Source of the DNA: Cinclus cinclus
Lineage: Eukaryota; Chordata; Aves; Passeriformes; Cinclidae
Assembly (NCBI RefSeq): GCF_963662255.1
Contig: NC_085073.1
Location: forward strand, 5,697,598-5,761,597
Reading direction: 5' to 3'
Length of the DNA stretch: 64,000 nt
In this document: piece after piece, positions 53,891 through 64,000 of the stretch
Layout: every line of letters starts with the position of its first letter
How positions within the stretch are numbered: position 1 is the first letter of the stretch
The notes under the pieces: model-generated
Told to the model about the DNA's origin: nothing
Database searches by the model: none
Seen by the model: only the letters and a program-made list of their open reading frames with translations
Position numbers and translations under genes: made by a program

Positions 53891-56748
53891 TGCCATAAAT
53901 TGAATATTTGAGCTACAAAATTGCAACCCCGAAAAAGCTTTTCTATAGAAATTAAAAAAAAAAAACAGAGGTTGAACAGAAAAAAAAAAAAAGTTATTGA
54001 TCCTGATAGGATTTCGTTTTTTGGGAGAAAATAAAATCAGAGTAAAAATATCTGCTTCATACAGATTTACAGAACTAGTGTGGCCCTAATTGAAAATTAA
54101 TTTCAATTAAATGCATTTTCTGAAAAAAAATCACAGCATGAATACAGCAATACTTGTTAGAGGACCCGACTTGTATATCTTCCCATTTCCAATTCATTAA
54201 TTATGTCAATGATTTATCTAAACCCACTCAAATTAGACATCACACTGTAAATAGTTGCTTTTAAAATATTAAATAATATTAACTATTAATAACATTCATA
54301 TTAAAAATAAAAAGGGGTTATTGGGGTTTGGGTATTTTCTGTTTAAGTGGCTTTGGGTTGGTTATTTGTGTGTTTGAGTTTACAATTCAATTTCAAGTCA
54401 AGGTATTAATTGGATTATAAAAATATATGTAAAAATAATATGAGATTAAACTTGAGAGGAGCAGGGTTCTGTGCAGATTGATAGAAACCCAAAAAAAGGA
54501 ATTTTTTCCATGGCTCTCTCCTAAAGCTGAGGGAAACCCTGAAAGAATCCTCCAGAACAGGAGTTATTTTAGTAAAAACACTTGGAATTTTACAGTGTCA
54601 GAATTTCCAGGGAGGACTTTGAATGCCTTTCTTCAAGGGAACAACATCCAAACAAAAAATTTCCCTCATATTTTCCACCTGAAGCCAAATCCTAAATAAA
54701 ATCTACCGACAGAAGGAAGGGTTGGCTGTAGGATTAGTCTCATTTTAATTGAATATCCACAGATTTTATGGAATAATACAAAGCAAAACTCGGGGTACAG
54801 ATGAACAATCCGCTAGCACAAACCACCTAATTACAACCACTGCAGAAAATGACATTTCACAATTTTGTACAGGTGGAAAGGAACAAAAAAACCCCTGGGC
54901 TTGTGGTTTATTGTCTTGGTGAGTTCTCAACTCCGTTTTACCAAAATCTGGCTGCCAGGAAGGAAGGAAAGAAGGAAATATAAAAGAGAAAAATGTGCTT
55001 TTTTGTATGTGTTTAGAGCCAGTTTTTTGTCCCTTTCTCCTGCTCCAGGCCAATCCCAGCTCATTGCCACCAGCCTTTCCTCGACTCCTGGGTTTTTGAA
55101 ATCCTCTAAAAAAAGAGGATTTTGTTGCCTTTAAAACCTTTCCTGCACGTCTGTGGGGAAAAAAAAAAAAAATAGAGATGGAAAAGTTACCATGAAGGAA
55201 GCTCTAAATATCCACTCACATTTACACAGCACAGAAAAAAAATGGGATTTTTTTTTTTTTTTTTTTTTAATGCCCCACTGGAATCTACAGCAGCATCCCA
55301 GGTCTGGCTCCTGTGCCTTCCTTGTGAACCACAATTAAAAAATCACTGGACTGTCCCAAATCTGTGTGAAAAAAACAGAAAAGTTGGAGCTGCCTGAAGC
55401 TGAGGAGGACCTGGGATAAATCCTCAAAAAGAAGGGAAGGGAATTCCTGTCTGGAATCAACTGCACAGGAAGAGATTGGATTTTTCAGGCTGGTGTGGGG
55501 TGAATTGAGGTCTGCCCATTAAATACAGAACCAGTAAAAACACCAGGATTTTGGTAAATATGGGCATAAAAGAACTTTTTCTGCAGCTAAAATGTGACTT
55601 CCCATGGATTTACCGGGAAGAAAAATCTCAGGAAAAGTCAAATCAAACCAGAAACTGCTCAATATAATCTAGGGAATTCATAAATAAAAATCTTGATCCT
55701 CCAGGATGAGGCAGGACCAGGGCCTGGTGCAACCTTTGGGACACTGAGCAGTCCAGCAGTATTGCTAAAGGGATGAAGTTTATTTCATTTTTATCTTTAA
55801 ACATATTTATATATTTATATACTGGTCAAAGTTCAACTGGAAATGCACTTTTACCAGCAGCAGTGCAGATTTCTCCCCATCCAGCTGAGATTTGTCATTC
55901 CACCTTTGGGACAGGGATTTTTTCCTTTTTTATTTTTCCTTTTTTTTTTTTTTGTGTTTCTGCCCAAGAATTTGTAGCTTTTTGCTTTGCAATCAATGCC
56001 TAAAATCGCCGGTTGAAATAAATTGATGATAATTAATTTTTTTCTTTGCTGCTATAAAATGCACTTTCGACATTTCTAATTTCTCCTTGATGGGGCTGCA
56101 CGTTCTTCTCTGTGTTGAAAAGCCATAAAAACTTTATTTATGTATCCATCCATCCTTGTAAAACTCTGTGAAAAATTAAAATCCAGTGCACACTACTCGG
56201 AGTGCTCCATCACAAAGTGCACTTTTTGAAACAAACAAACAAACAAAAAAAAATCAGCTCCAAGAAGTTAAAAATCGATTTTTTGTACGGAAAAAACTTC
56301 CCTCCTCCATCTCGTGAAGGGAAATTGGGATTTGTCCTTTTCCCAGCTGAAATTCCCTCGCTCTGAAGGAATTACTCGGGAACATGTGAATTTTCATTTT
56401 CAGATCTGCTCATTCTGTATTTTTTATTTTTTTCTGAAAGTGCAGACAGAGTGGTTTTGGGAAGGAATGAAACACCCAAAAATCAGATTCTCTGCTGAGC
56501 ATCCAGAGCCCCAAATGAAAGGAGATTGGGATTCCTTATCTCCCACTTCCATGTTTTCCATCACAGCGGTATTTCTGAACGGTTTTTGATGCACAAAATC
56601 TTTCTAGAGTTGGATTTTGAACCCATAGCTCAACATTTAATTCGCTTTATTCCCTGTATAATTGCAAACATCCCCTGAAGTGCTCAGCCTGGGTCACGTC
56701 CTCGGTGCAAAGCTGATGGTTTTCCTTTAAATCCATAAAAACAAATGG

Positions 56749-56749
56749 G

Positions 56750-56787
<38 letters not shown>
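56749..56787. repeat. Poly(A) tract
   Basis: About 39 consecutive A on the plus strand. No mobile element ending here is recognised. Confidence 0.9.
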
Positions 56788-56792
<5 letters not shown>

Positions 56793-57079
56793 AATCTACT
56801 TGAAGTGTTCTCAGTGAAGTCACAGATTCTGGGTCCACGAGGAGATTTGTGATTGTTCAGAGTCAGAAGTGAAATGGATTTAATCAGCAAAGCCCTTCCT
56901 TCACCCAGCGTGAGGAATCCCAGCTCTGCCTTGGAAATTTGGGAATTCCTGGCTGCTGCTTTTGTCCCCAGACAGAGCTGGGAGCTCAGGACAGCAGGGA
57001 GGTGCCACCTGCAATAAACCTGAGCTCCACAGAGACCTGGAGGGCTCTTTCATCCTTGAAGCACAGAATTCCTTGTAAA

Positions 57080-57180
57080 ATTCCAGACTGGGGTTGGAAA
57101 GGACCATAAATCTCATCCAGTGCCACCCTGGGACACCTTCCATGACCCCAGGGTGCTCCAAGCCCCTTCCAACATGGAAA
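57080..57180 (-). mobile_element. CR1 LINE 3' fragment
   Basis: Antisense 'ggggttggaaaggaccataa', then 'tgggacaccttccatgaccc' and 'gtgctccaagccccttccaa'. Confidence 0.8.
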
Positions 57181-57584
57181 ATTTTGTCAATAATTGGTTT
57201 GTAATGAGCTTGTTTGTTTGTTTGTTTGTTTTAAGAAGGAATGTGGAATTTTTTTTTCCATCTCCAGCCTCTGGGTTGGTGCTGTGGGTGCAGTGCTCTG
57301 CTTTCCATGCAAAGGTGTGGGCAGGAAATCCATCCGTGGCAGGGGTGGGTGAGGAGAAACATCTCAGATGAGAATTAAGGTTAAAAAGTGCTTTTGGTGC
57401 TTCCTTGGAGCATCCAGGGGAAGAAGGATCTCATCCAGAGTGGTTTTGGTTCACTGAAAGGAAGAGAAAAGCAATTTTGTGTGTCCAGAGGAGCCATCCC
57501 CACCTTCAGTAAAAACCTTGCTTTGCCAGAATTCTCCTTGAAGTGATGAAATCTTCATGTGCAGGTGCTTCAGAGGGGTTTCAC

Positions 57585-57735
57585 CATGGAATCAGGGAAT
57601 CCTGGAATGATTTGGAGGAAAAAAATCTTGAATCCCATCCAGTCCTGGGCAGGGACATCTTCCACTGTCCCAGGCTGCTCCAAACCCTGTCCCACCTGGC
57701 TTTGAACACTTCCAGGGATCCAGCCCGAGGCCATG
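57585..57735 (-). mobile_element. CR1 LINE 3' fragment
   Basis: Antisense CR1 from 'ggaatcctggaatgatttgg' through 'gggcagggacatcttccact' to 'ttgaacacttccagggatcc'. Confidence 0.83.
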
Positions 57736-58098
57736 CAAGCTGGCTCTGGCTCTGAAATCAGCAATTCCCAAAGAATTTTGCCCAAACAATTGTTCCTTCA
57801 TTTCTTTTCCCCCCTCCTTTGCTCCCAGAATCCTCACGAGCCCAAAACCCAAATTCCAAGAGTCAATGTCACACCTGCAGCTCTCGGCTTCAGAACCCAG
57901 AATCCAGAACCCTTGTCCTGCACTCTCCATGGGGATATTCCAGGCAGGAATGCCGATGGATGAGACCCCCCCCGAGGGAAACTTCCAATATTTTAGCAGC
58001 TCGTAGGAGGTATCAGCAGCGGAGTGATTGTCCAGAGGTGAAGACAAGGTGTGGAAAACTTCCCTGTCCTTAAGGCTCCTTCTAAACCCAGACCCTTT

Positions 58099-58127
58099 GG
58101 TGTGTGTGTGTGTGTGTGTGTGTGTGC
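58099..58127. repeat. (TG)n microsatellite
   Basis: About 13 TG dinucleotides, preceded by GG and followed by CGTTCAGG. Confidence 0.9.
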
Positions 58128-58910
58128 GTTCAGGAGAAGGTTCTGTGGGACAGCCATTCCCTGTGGGATCCCTCCAGAGTGCCACATGCACTGGGATGGG
58201 ACAAATCAGGGGGAAAAAAGCAAAAAAAAAAAAAACCAGGAAAAAACCCCTTGGGATTACAGAGTTACAGAGGAGCGGGCGATGATGGAAGCTGGCAGTG
58301 CTGCCCTGGGCACTTGGTACCTTCAGGAAGGAGCTCACACTGGCTGTGGGAAGGAGGGAAAAGCTCTTTCCATTGCCTGGAGTCATCATTCCCAGGGGTT
58401 GCAGCTTTTGGGATGTCCTGGAGGAACCTGGGGGTGCAGCTCAAAGCAAAAGGGCTCCGCGCTGGCCAGCAGCGAGTGAAGGGAAGGGTTTATAATTTAA
58501 ACCAAAAAAATAAATTCTCTTTCTGGGCTGGGGATTCATGGACTGGAGGATGCTCTTGGCTTACTACGAGGATACACAGTGAGTATTTGCACTGTGCCAG
58601 TGCTCTCCACAGATCATTCCCAAAACACACCAGAACCTGTCCTGTAAAGTGCTGGTCTTACTTCATTTTCTGGGGGGGGGGGGGGGGGGTCCGTTTGGGT
58701 TTTGTTCTTCTTTTTCTTTTTTTTTTTTTTTTAAGGAAAGTGATTCCCAAAAGGTTAAAGGACTTTGCATCTTGGAGGCAGAGGAGGCAGGCTCCAGGAT
58801 TTCCAGGATTTGGAAGAAGGTGGTGGCAAGGGCTTGTCCCCAAAGGTCCTTGAGGTGGGTGACTGCCAGGCTGCTCCTTCTCCTACTCCATTCCTATGTG
58901 CTGCTCCCAC

Positions 58911-60150
58911 TCAGGACATGCTGGGCAGAAAAAGAAACACAGGAGGGATTTTTAGGCAGCAAACTGAGGTAAAAAATGTCATTATTGCCACCACACCAAC
59001 AAAAAAAAAAAAAAAAAAAAGAGTGAATTTGGGTGAAATCATTCACAAAAGTGTGTTGGGGACACAGATGGTGCCAGAGGGGACAATGCCTTGGGTAACA
59101 CCTGGGCCTAACCCGGGCTTGGCTTTTCATGGATCACAAACACCACGGGATCTGTCCCAGACACACAAACAACTCAAACCTGGTTTCCTGATCCTCTGCT
59201 GGGGGCACGGGCCTGCTGTGAAGAGAGGACAAAATAAGGGAATCTCCAGCACAAACCAATCCCCCCTCTCTGCCCTGAGCTCCTGGTAATTTCTTGGAAT
59301 ATTTCAGCCTGATCCAGTGGATCTTTACCTTTCCCCCCCCTCAGGAATTAGAATAAGAGAGGCTCTATCACTGAGCAGGGCCAAAACCAAGCCACGTTAT
59401 CCTGGTGAAGGATTTTGTCTTCCAACCCTCTCCAGAATTTCCCTTCCCTACAGTTCCAGCCTTTTCCAGCTCCTGAACTCTCTGGGAATGCCCTGTTGGA
59501 TCCCAGGGGTGCTGCCAAGCCGTGGGGTGGTTCTCATCCCCAAAGACTGTTCAAGGAAAGGATAAACCAAAGATAAGGATAAACCAAGGATAAACCAATC
59601 CTTACCTTTCCCTCTCAGCCATGTCTTGTTTCTCCTCTGCCCTGTAAACACAAATCCCAGTGGGAATCCATCCCCCAGTGGGAAGGGGGGAGACTCCAGT
59701 GCCTTTCTGGGGTGATGGCTGAGCCTTGGAGAGGAGCCACTCTCCATCCCATCCCTCCCCAAATTCATCTCACCTTTCTTTCCTGGCCTTGATTCTCTCT
59801 TCTTCATACCTGCAACAAACACAAAATGTCCTTTAAACGCTGCTCTTCACTTTTAGTCACATTCAGTGCTTGCTCTGAGGGTGACAGGAGCTCCAAGCTG
59901 CCACAGCCTGAGGCTCCTCCTTGGCTGAGACCAGGTTTGCTGCAGGCTCTGCCTTCCCAATCCATGGATTTTGACTCAAGCCCAGGCAGGATTCTGTGCT
60001 GTCCCTCCCCAGAGCCCCAGGGTCCCTCTGGCACTCACTGCAGGACACAGTCTGGGATCTGCACGTGCTCCATGGGGATGAGCTGCTCCAGTTCCTCCAG
60101 GCTGTGGACGTACTGGATCTTATTGATAAACTTCACACTGGCACACACAC

Positions 60151-60203
<53 letters not shown>

Positions 60204-63200
60204 CAGTGCCACCCCTGTGGCTCCTAAAATTGTTCTGGAATTGTCATTGGAACCGTCAGAGAGATGCAGGACAAATGAGAGCTTCACCTTGGTCACCCTT
60301 GGCTAAGGGTGAGCTTAAAATCTGATTTGTGAGATGAAACCCCAGGGAACTCCTGGGGCTGTGCCAGGGGGTTGGGCTGGAGATCAGAGAAAGGTTCTTC
60401 CCCCTGAGAGTGCTGGGCAGTGGCCAGGCTCCCCGGAATGGGCACATTCCCAACCCTGCCAGAGCTCCAGGAGCCTTTGGACAACGCTCTGGGAAGGGCT
60501 GGGATTGTTGGGGTGTCCGGGGTCACCCATCACTGGGTGATCCCTGTGGATCCCTCCAAACTGAGGGTTTCCCGTGTTTCTGTGATTCCAAACCTCCACT
60601 CCAGACCCCTCTGGGTGTGCTCACCTGATGAAGGGTCTGGAGATGGCCAGCACAGTCCGGATGAACCACGATGGGTGCACAATGATCAGGGCCTTGAGGT
60701 TCTTCCTCAGCCTGGGGACAAGTCAGGGCACAGTGTCACATTCCCAGGACCTTTCCTAAATTCCCCTGTGCTGGGCTGGGCTCTAACAGGTGTTGTGGTG
60801 CTGGCCAGCCTCAGCTGGGTGTGTCCAGGTAAAATCCCTTGGGAGGCTCATCCAGGCTCAGCAGGATGTGGAAGCGCTCTCTGGAAATACCTTTATAAAC
60901 CAAAATATTCCAAGGCCAGGTTGGACAGAGCTTGGAGCAACCTGGGGTAGCGGAAAGCATCCCTACCCGTGGCAGGGGAGTGGAATGAGATGATTTTTGA
61001 GGTCCATTCTGGCACCTGGGAGGTGTAAGGAATGTGGCACTGGGTTGGACTCGTTCCTCTTGAAGAACGGCATCTGATTTTCCTTTGAATTCTAGGATGG
61101 GAAAAAGCCTGGGAATGGTGATTCCCCCACCAGGATTCTCACCTTCTGTCAATCATCTGGTAGCATTTCTTCAGCCAGCCCAGGCCCGGCATCCTCCTGC
61201 GGGGCGTGGCCCCGTTCAGGTACACGATCATGTAGTCCTCGGCCACCAGCAGCTCCAGGCTGCTGATCACGTACCTGGCAGGGGGTGACCAGAAGGGACC
61301 CAAATGAGACTCCAAAAACATCCTTTAGATTTCTTCAATTGCCCGTGTGTCACCCTCAAACAGCTCCAGACCTTCTTTGCAGGTCTTGGAAGAGTTTTTT
61401 TTTCTCCCGGGATCAGCAGTTTGGACACCCCAGCTCCATCATCTCCCAGCTGGGGAATGTCCCAGCCACGCTCCAGCCTGGCTGGGAGTCCATCCTCACA
61501 TAATTAACTGGAATATTTGAATAATTGGCTTTGTTGGACTCGGAGCTGCTGTCCCACAAGTGCCACTTGCTCCAGGCTGCAGCTGCACACTGGGAGTTCT
61601 GGGCTTGGATCCAGGCTGCTCCCAGCTGCAATTCCTGATGCCAGGAGCACAGAGAAACTGCTGTGTTGTTTCCCCTCACCCTCGTGTCCCTCCCAGGCAC
61701 TCACAGGAAGAGGTTTTCCATGATGTAGTGATAATCAGCCAGGTTGCTGTCCGGGAGGTAGCAGGCAGCAAACACAATGATGGCATTGAGACCCTCTCCG
61801 TAATATCCTGCCAAAGAAACACAGCGGACACTTTCCAGGGAAAGATGTGAGAGCTGAGGGGGAAACTGCACTGAAATGTGCTCCTGGGCTGGGTTTTGTG
61901 TCTCTGTTCAGCTCCAGGTGAGCGTTTCTCTCCTCAGATCTCTTTCCCTGTGAGATTTCCTCCTGGTTTTGGTTATAATGTGGGTTTGGGGTTCAGAGAA
62001 GGGATTTGGGGGTTTTAAAGCTGGGTCGTTCGTTGGCTTTGCTTGGGTTTTGGAAATAGATCTGACTGCACACGTGTGGACCCTGGAGCACCTCAGTGAC
62101 TGCTGTAGCCCCTCCAGATGTTAATTCTACCATCACTCAATATTTTTAGCACCATCTGAGCACATTTGTGCTTCTCTGCCACTCAGAGGCACCAAACAAA
62201 CAGAGATTCCCCCCCCCCCCCAAACAAGCTCCAGCCACTCTTGGTGTCCCCTCCAGCGTGACACAGAGGGACAAATCCACGCAGGGAGGCAGGCTGTGGT
62301 GTCCCCAGGCTCACCTCCGTGTGTCACCACCCTCATGTAGGGCTTGATCATCTGCAGGTCGATCCTGTGCTCCTGCTCTCCGATGATGACGGTTCTCCAG
62401 AGCCGGCCATTGGTGGCACTGCCATCCTCGGTCCCCCCGTCCCCAAACAGGTCTGCACTGTCCCCGGGCATGTTCTTGGCCGTGGCCACGGGGGTGTCAT
62501 CTGGGAAAGGGACAAAGAGTTCTGCCTTGAGGGGAATGAGGGGAGAGCTTTGGTAACCCCAGGGATGATGCTGCGATTGTGTTTCACCTCCAGCTTTGAT
62601 CTCTGGGAATTTATTGGTTTTAATCTTACAAATATTGTAGAAATAACTTTAAAATCTCCCTCTTCTTATCAATCCTCAGCTGCTGCGGGTGAATTGTGTC
62701 ATGAGTCTTTAAAATGAGGCTAAAAACCACCCGAACCCCTGGAAATGTTCACCCGGAACCAGCCTTTTACCTTCCCATTCCAGCTCATTCCCATTCCCCA
62801 GGAATTCGAGGGAATCTGTCTCATCAGGAGTTTCAATATCATCCACATTAATGTCCAGGTCATCTGGTGTGTCCAGGAAGTCATCAGAGAGGATGGAGCC
62901 CTCGCTCTGGTCCAGGGAAATGTTGATTTCAGGTGCAACGAGTGTCTTCCTCTTCCGATGGGCCCCGTTAAAATTCAGTGTGTTGGGGGGAGCTGGAGTT
63001 CAAAGGAAAAACAACTGACAAGGGATCCACAGATCATGACATCATCATGGATAATTCCACGATGCAATATGAACCTGGAACCCTCAGGAAGAACTGGGAT
63101 AGAAGTGCTCTAAAACACTGAGCTCCCAATTTCCTCCCCCAGCTTCTCAGGTAAGGTGAACAACTTCAAATCCCTGCTGGTTTCCTCTCCCACTTTTTTT

Positions 63201-63385
63201 TTTTTTTTGTGGTAATTTTTGTGGGTGTTTTTTGTTGTAGGGGATCCAAGGCTTTCTCCCTGCCTGCCAGATCCCCTTTGCCTCAGTTTCCCCCAGGCTC
63301 TGGGGAAGGTTGACACTTACAGGACGTGGTCTCATCTTCCGTGGGGCTTCCCAGTGACTCCATCCCTGTCTCTTCTGGGAGAGGC
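58911..63385 (-). CDS. ATCAY: ATCAY (caytaxin, BNIP-H), 5' end outside the window
   Basis: Eleven coding exons on the minus strand give the C-terminal 336 residues: 63385-63321, 62992-62771, 62500-62315, 61807-61705, 61274-61143, 60711-60625, 60137-60039, 59809-59774, 59641-59606, 59215-59180, 58920-58911. The N-terminal ~25 residues must lie beyond 64000. Caytaxin is a neuronal CRAL-TRIO/BCH scaffold that binds kinesin light chain; human mutations cause Cayman ataxia. Visible features are PLPEETG, the nuclear-type HRKRK, and the kinesin light chain motif ELEWED across the exon 2/3 junction. The CRAL-TRIO part runs from [16 protein letters not shown] through [19 protein letters not shown], with [17 protein letters not shown], to [12 protein letters not shown]. 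The C-terminus EDQETSMS matches mammals. The segment before it is encoded by three 36-nt exons and differs from human, which has a Pro/Glu-rich stretch there. An additional exon between 59220 and 59600 is not excluded; the 59180 donor (GTTTGA) is weak. Confidence 0.93.
60154..60199. repeat. (GA)n microsatellite in ATCAY
   Basis: A long GA run about 15 bases upstream (on the minus strand) of the exon 60137-60039 acceptor. On the coding strand it is (CT)n and probably serves as an extended polypyrimidine tract. Confidence 0.92.
60350..60525 (+). mobile_element. CR1 3' fragment (older subfamily)
   Basis: 'gagagtgctgggcagtggcc', 'cccaaccctgccagagctcc' and 'gggctgggattgttggggtg' in sense orientation, in the ATCAY intron between 60138 and 60624. 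Confidence 0.8.
60895..61015 (+). mobile_element. CR1 LINE 3' fragment
   Basis: Sense CR1 end, 'ccaaggccaggttggacaga' to 'gaatgagatgatttttgagg', in an ATCAY intron. Confidence 0.8.
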
Positions 63386-64000
63386 CTGCAGGACACCAGG
63401 GAAACAAAGCAGAGAGCAGGGGATGTTTAGGGGAAAATCATTCCCAGAGAATGGAGACAGCAGGGAAAAAACACCACCCCACCTGTGCTCTGTCCTTTCC
63501 CTTTTCCCAGCGAGCTCATCCTGAGGGATTCCCACAGAGAATTTGCCCAGGATCTGTGCAACCCCCACTAACCTCCAAACTATCCCAAAGGGATGAAAAA
63601 AGCCAGCCAGGGAACAAAATCCTGACCCCAGACGAGCTTGGCAAAGTTCTCCTTCTCTGTATTATCCTCATTTTTCCTCTGTAGGAGCTCTGAGGGGCAG
63701 TGCCCGGCCCCAGGGAAGCCCCTCTGTGCTCGGTGCTTTGTCCCTGTTCCCTGGCTGTGCTCTGGGATGGCCACAACCCCACAGGGATTGTCTGCTTTGA
63801 TCCCAATCCATCACACCTTTACCCAAAGTGCCACCACCACCTTTCCCGGGAAGGAGCTGCTCCTTGGTCCAAATTGTCACCTCACCCTCCCCTCAGCCCC
63901 CTCTGGGTGACTCCCAGCCCCTCCTGAGGTTTGGAATTGGGTTCATTTCATGCTAAAATCCCCTATTTTGGAGCCAGGGGCTGATCCCCCACTCCTTTTC
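63386..64000 (-). other. ATCAY intron, continuing beyond the window
   Basis: Unique sequence upstream of the first visible ATCAY exon. No frame resembling the missing N-terminal exon was found. Confidence 0.65.

Larger units (their letters stand above)
51446..54700. other. Intergenic, no gene seen
   Basis: Mixed unique sequence with two CR1 remnants and a short (CTTC)n run at about 51665-51690. No multi-exon frame or RNA gene is recognised. Confidence 0.6.
54744..58910 (-). other. Possible ATCAY 3' UTR
   Basis: Sequence 3' of the ATCAY stop codon. Mammalian ATCAY has a long 3' UTR, so it may extend several kb. Candidate minus-strand poly(A) signals are AATAAA at 56651-56646 and 55784-55779, and ATTAAA at 54749-54744. 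The last follows a unique stretch (54750-54880) that looks like a UTR end. The extent is a guess; two CR1 fragments and a long A tract lie within. Confidence 0.3.

Noticed and set aside
57592..58389. 265-codon minus-strand frame 3' of ATCAY
   Set aside because: It includes a CR1 fragment and a (CA)n translation, has no family resemblance, and is probably ATCAY 3' UTR or intergenic.
59220..59600. An extra ATCAY exon encoding the mammalian Pro-rich C-terminal segment
   Set aside because: No frame resembling it with proper splice sites and phase was found in the interval.

Overview
This is vertebrate nuclear DNA, almost certainly from a bird and probably from a gene-dense microchromosome. The genes are intron-rich with GT-AG junctions. 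The only clear dispersed repeats are short 5'-truncated CR1 LINE fragments, some keeping the ATTCTATG-type CR1 3' end. GC-rich minisatellites are abundant and introns are short. The conserved gene order (PIAS4, EEF2, DAPK3, NMRK2, ATCAY) is that of human 19p13.3, which I recall as chicken chromosome 28. The species cannot be named from the sequence; the CR1 types would fit a passerine.

Layout, left to right. 1-2.6 kb: AT-rich, simple-repeat-laden sequence with islands of unique DNA, probably the 3' UTR of a plus-strand gene entering from the left (ZBTB7A by synteny; inference). 2.6-4.2 kb: minisatellites. 4.88-6.35 kb, minus: FOXQ2, a forkhead gene in three coding exons, with a homeodomain-, OTX/CRX- and FOX-site-rich upstream block at 6.36-6.55 kb. 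6.96-23.70 kb, minus: PIAS4, a SUMO E3 ligase with 11 coding exons and a 2.8 kb 3' UTR. 23.7-25.7 kb: CpG-rich region between the divergent PIAS4 and EEF2 genes. 25.64-34.10 kb, plus: EEF2, translation elongation factor 2, all 15 exons, with SNORD37 in intron 6. 34.2-39.1 kb, plus: DAPK3 (ZIP kinase), 8 coding exons. 41.1-46.9 kb, minus: NMRK2 (nicotinamide riboside kinase 2), 7 coding exons. 47.3-58.9 kb: minisatellites, CR1 fragments and sequence without recognisable genes, the right part possibly ATCAY 3' UTR. 58.9-63.4 kb, minus: ATCAY (caytaxin), 11 coding exons; its first exon(s) lie beyond the right edge.

The genes do not form a pathway. EEF2 is a housekeeping TOP-mRNA gene with a TATA/CRE/TOP promoter. 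I see two near-consensus CTCF motifs in convergent orientation, one just upstream of EEF2 and one between EEF2 and DAPK3, which could fold EEF2 into a small loop. The most notable gene is FOXQ2: zebrafish Foxq2 is reported to specify blue (SWS2) cones, and placental mammals lack both genes. I found no previously undescribed enzyme or defence system. The unusual structures are FOXQ2 with its upstream block, several minisatellites (one copies a splice donor in DAPK3, one copies a Kozak-like ATG in NMRK2 intron 1), and a series of three 36-nt exons in ATCAY.

All exon boundaries were read by eye from splice consensus and codon phase. Each complete gene closes in frame from start to stop; ATCAY stays in frame from its first visible exon to its stop.
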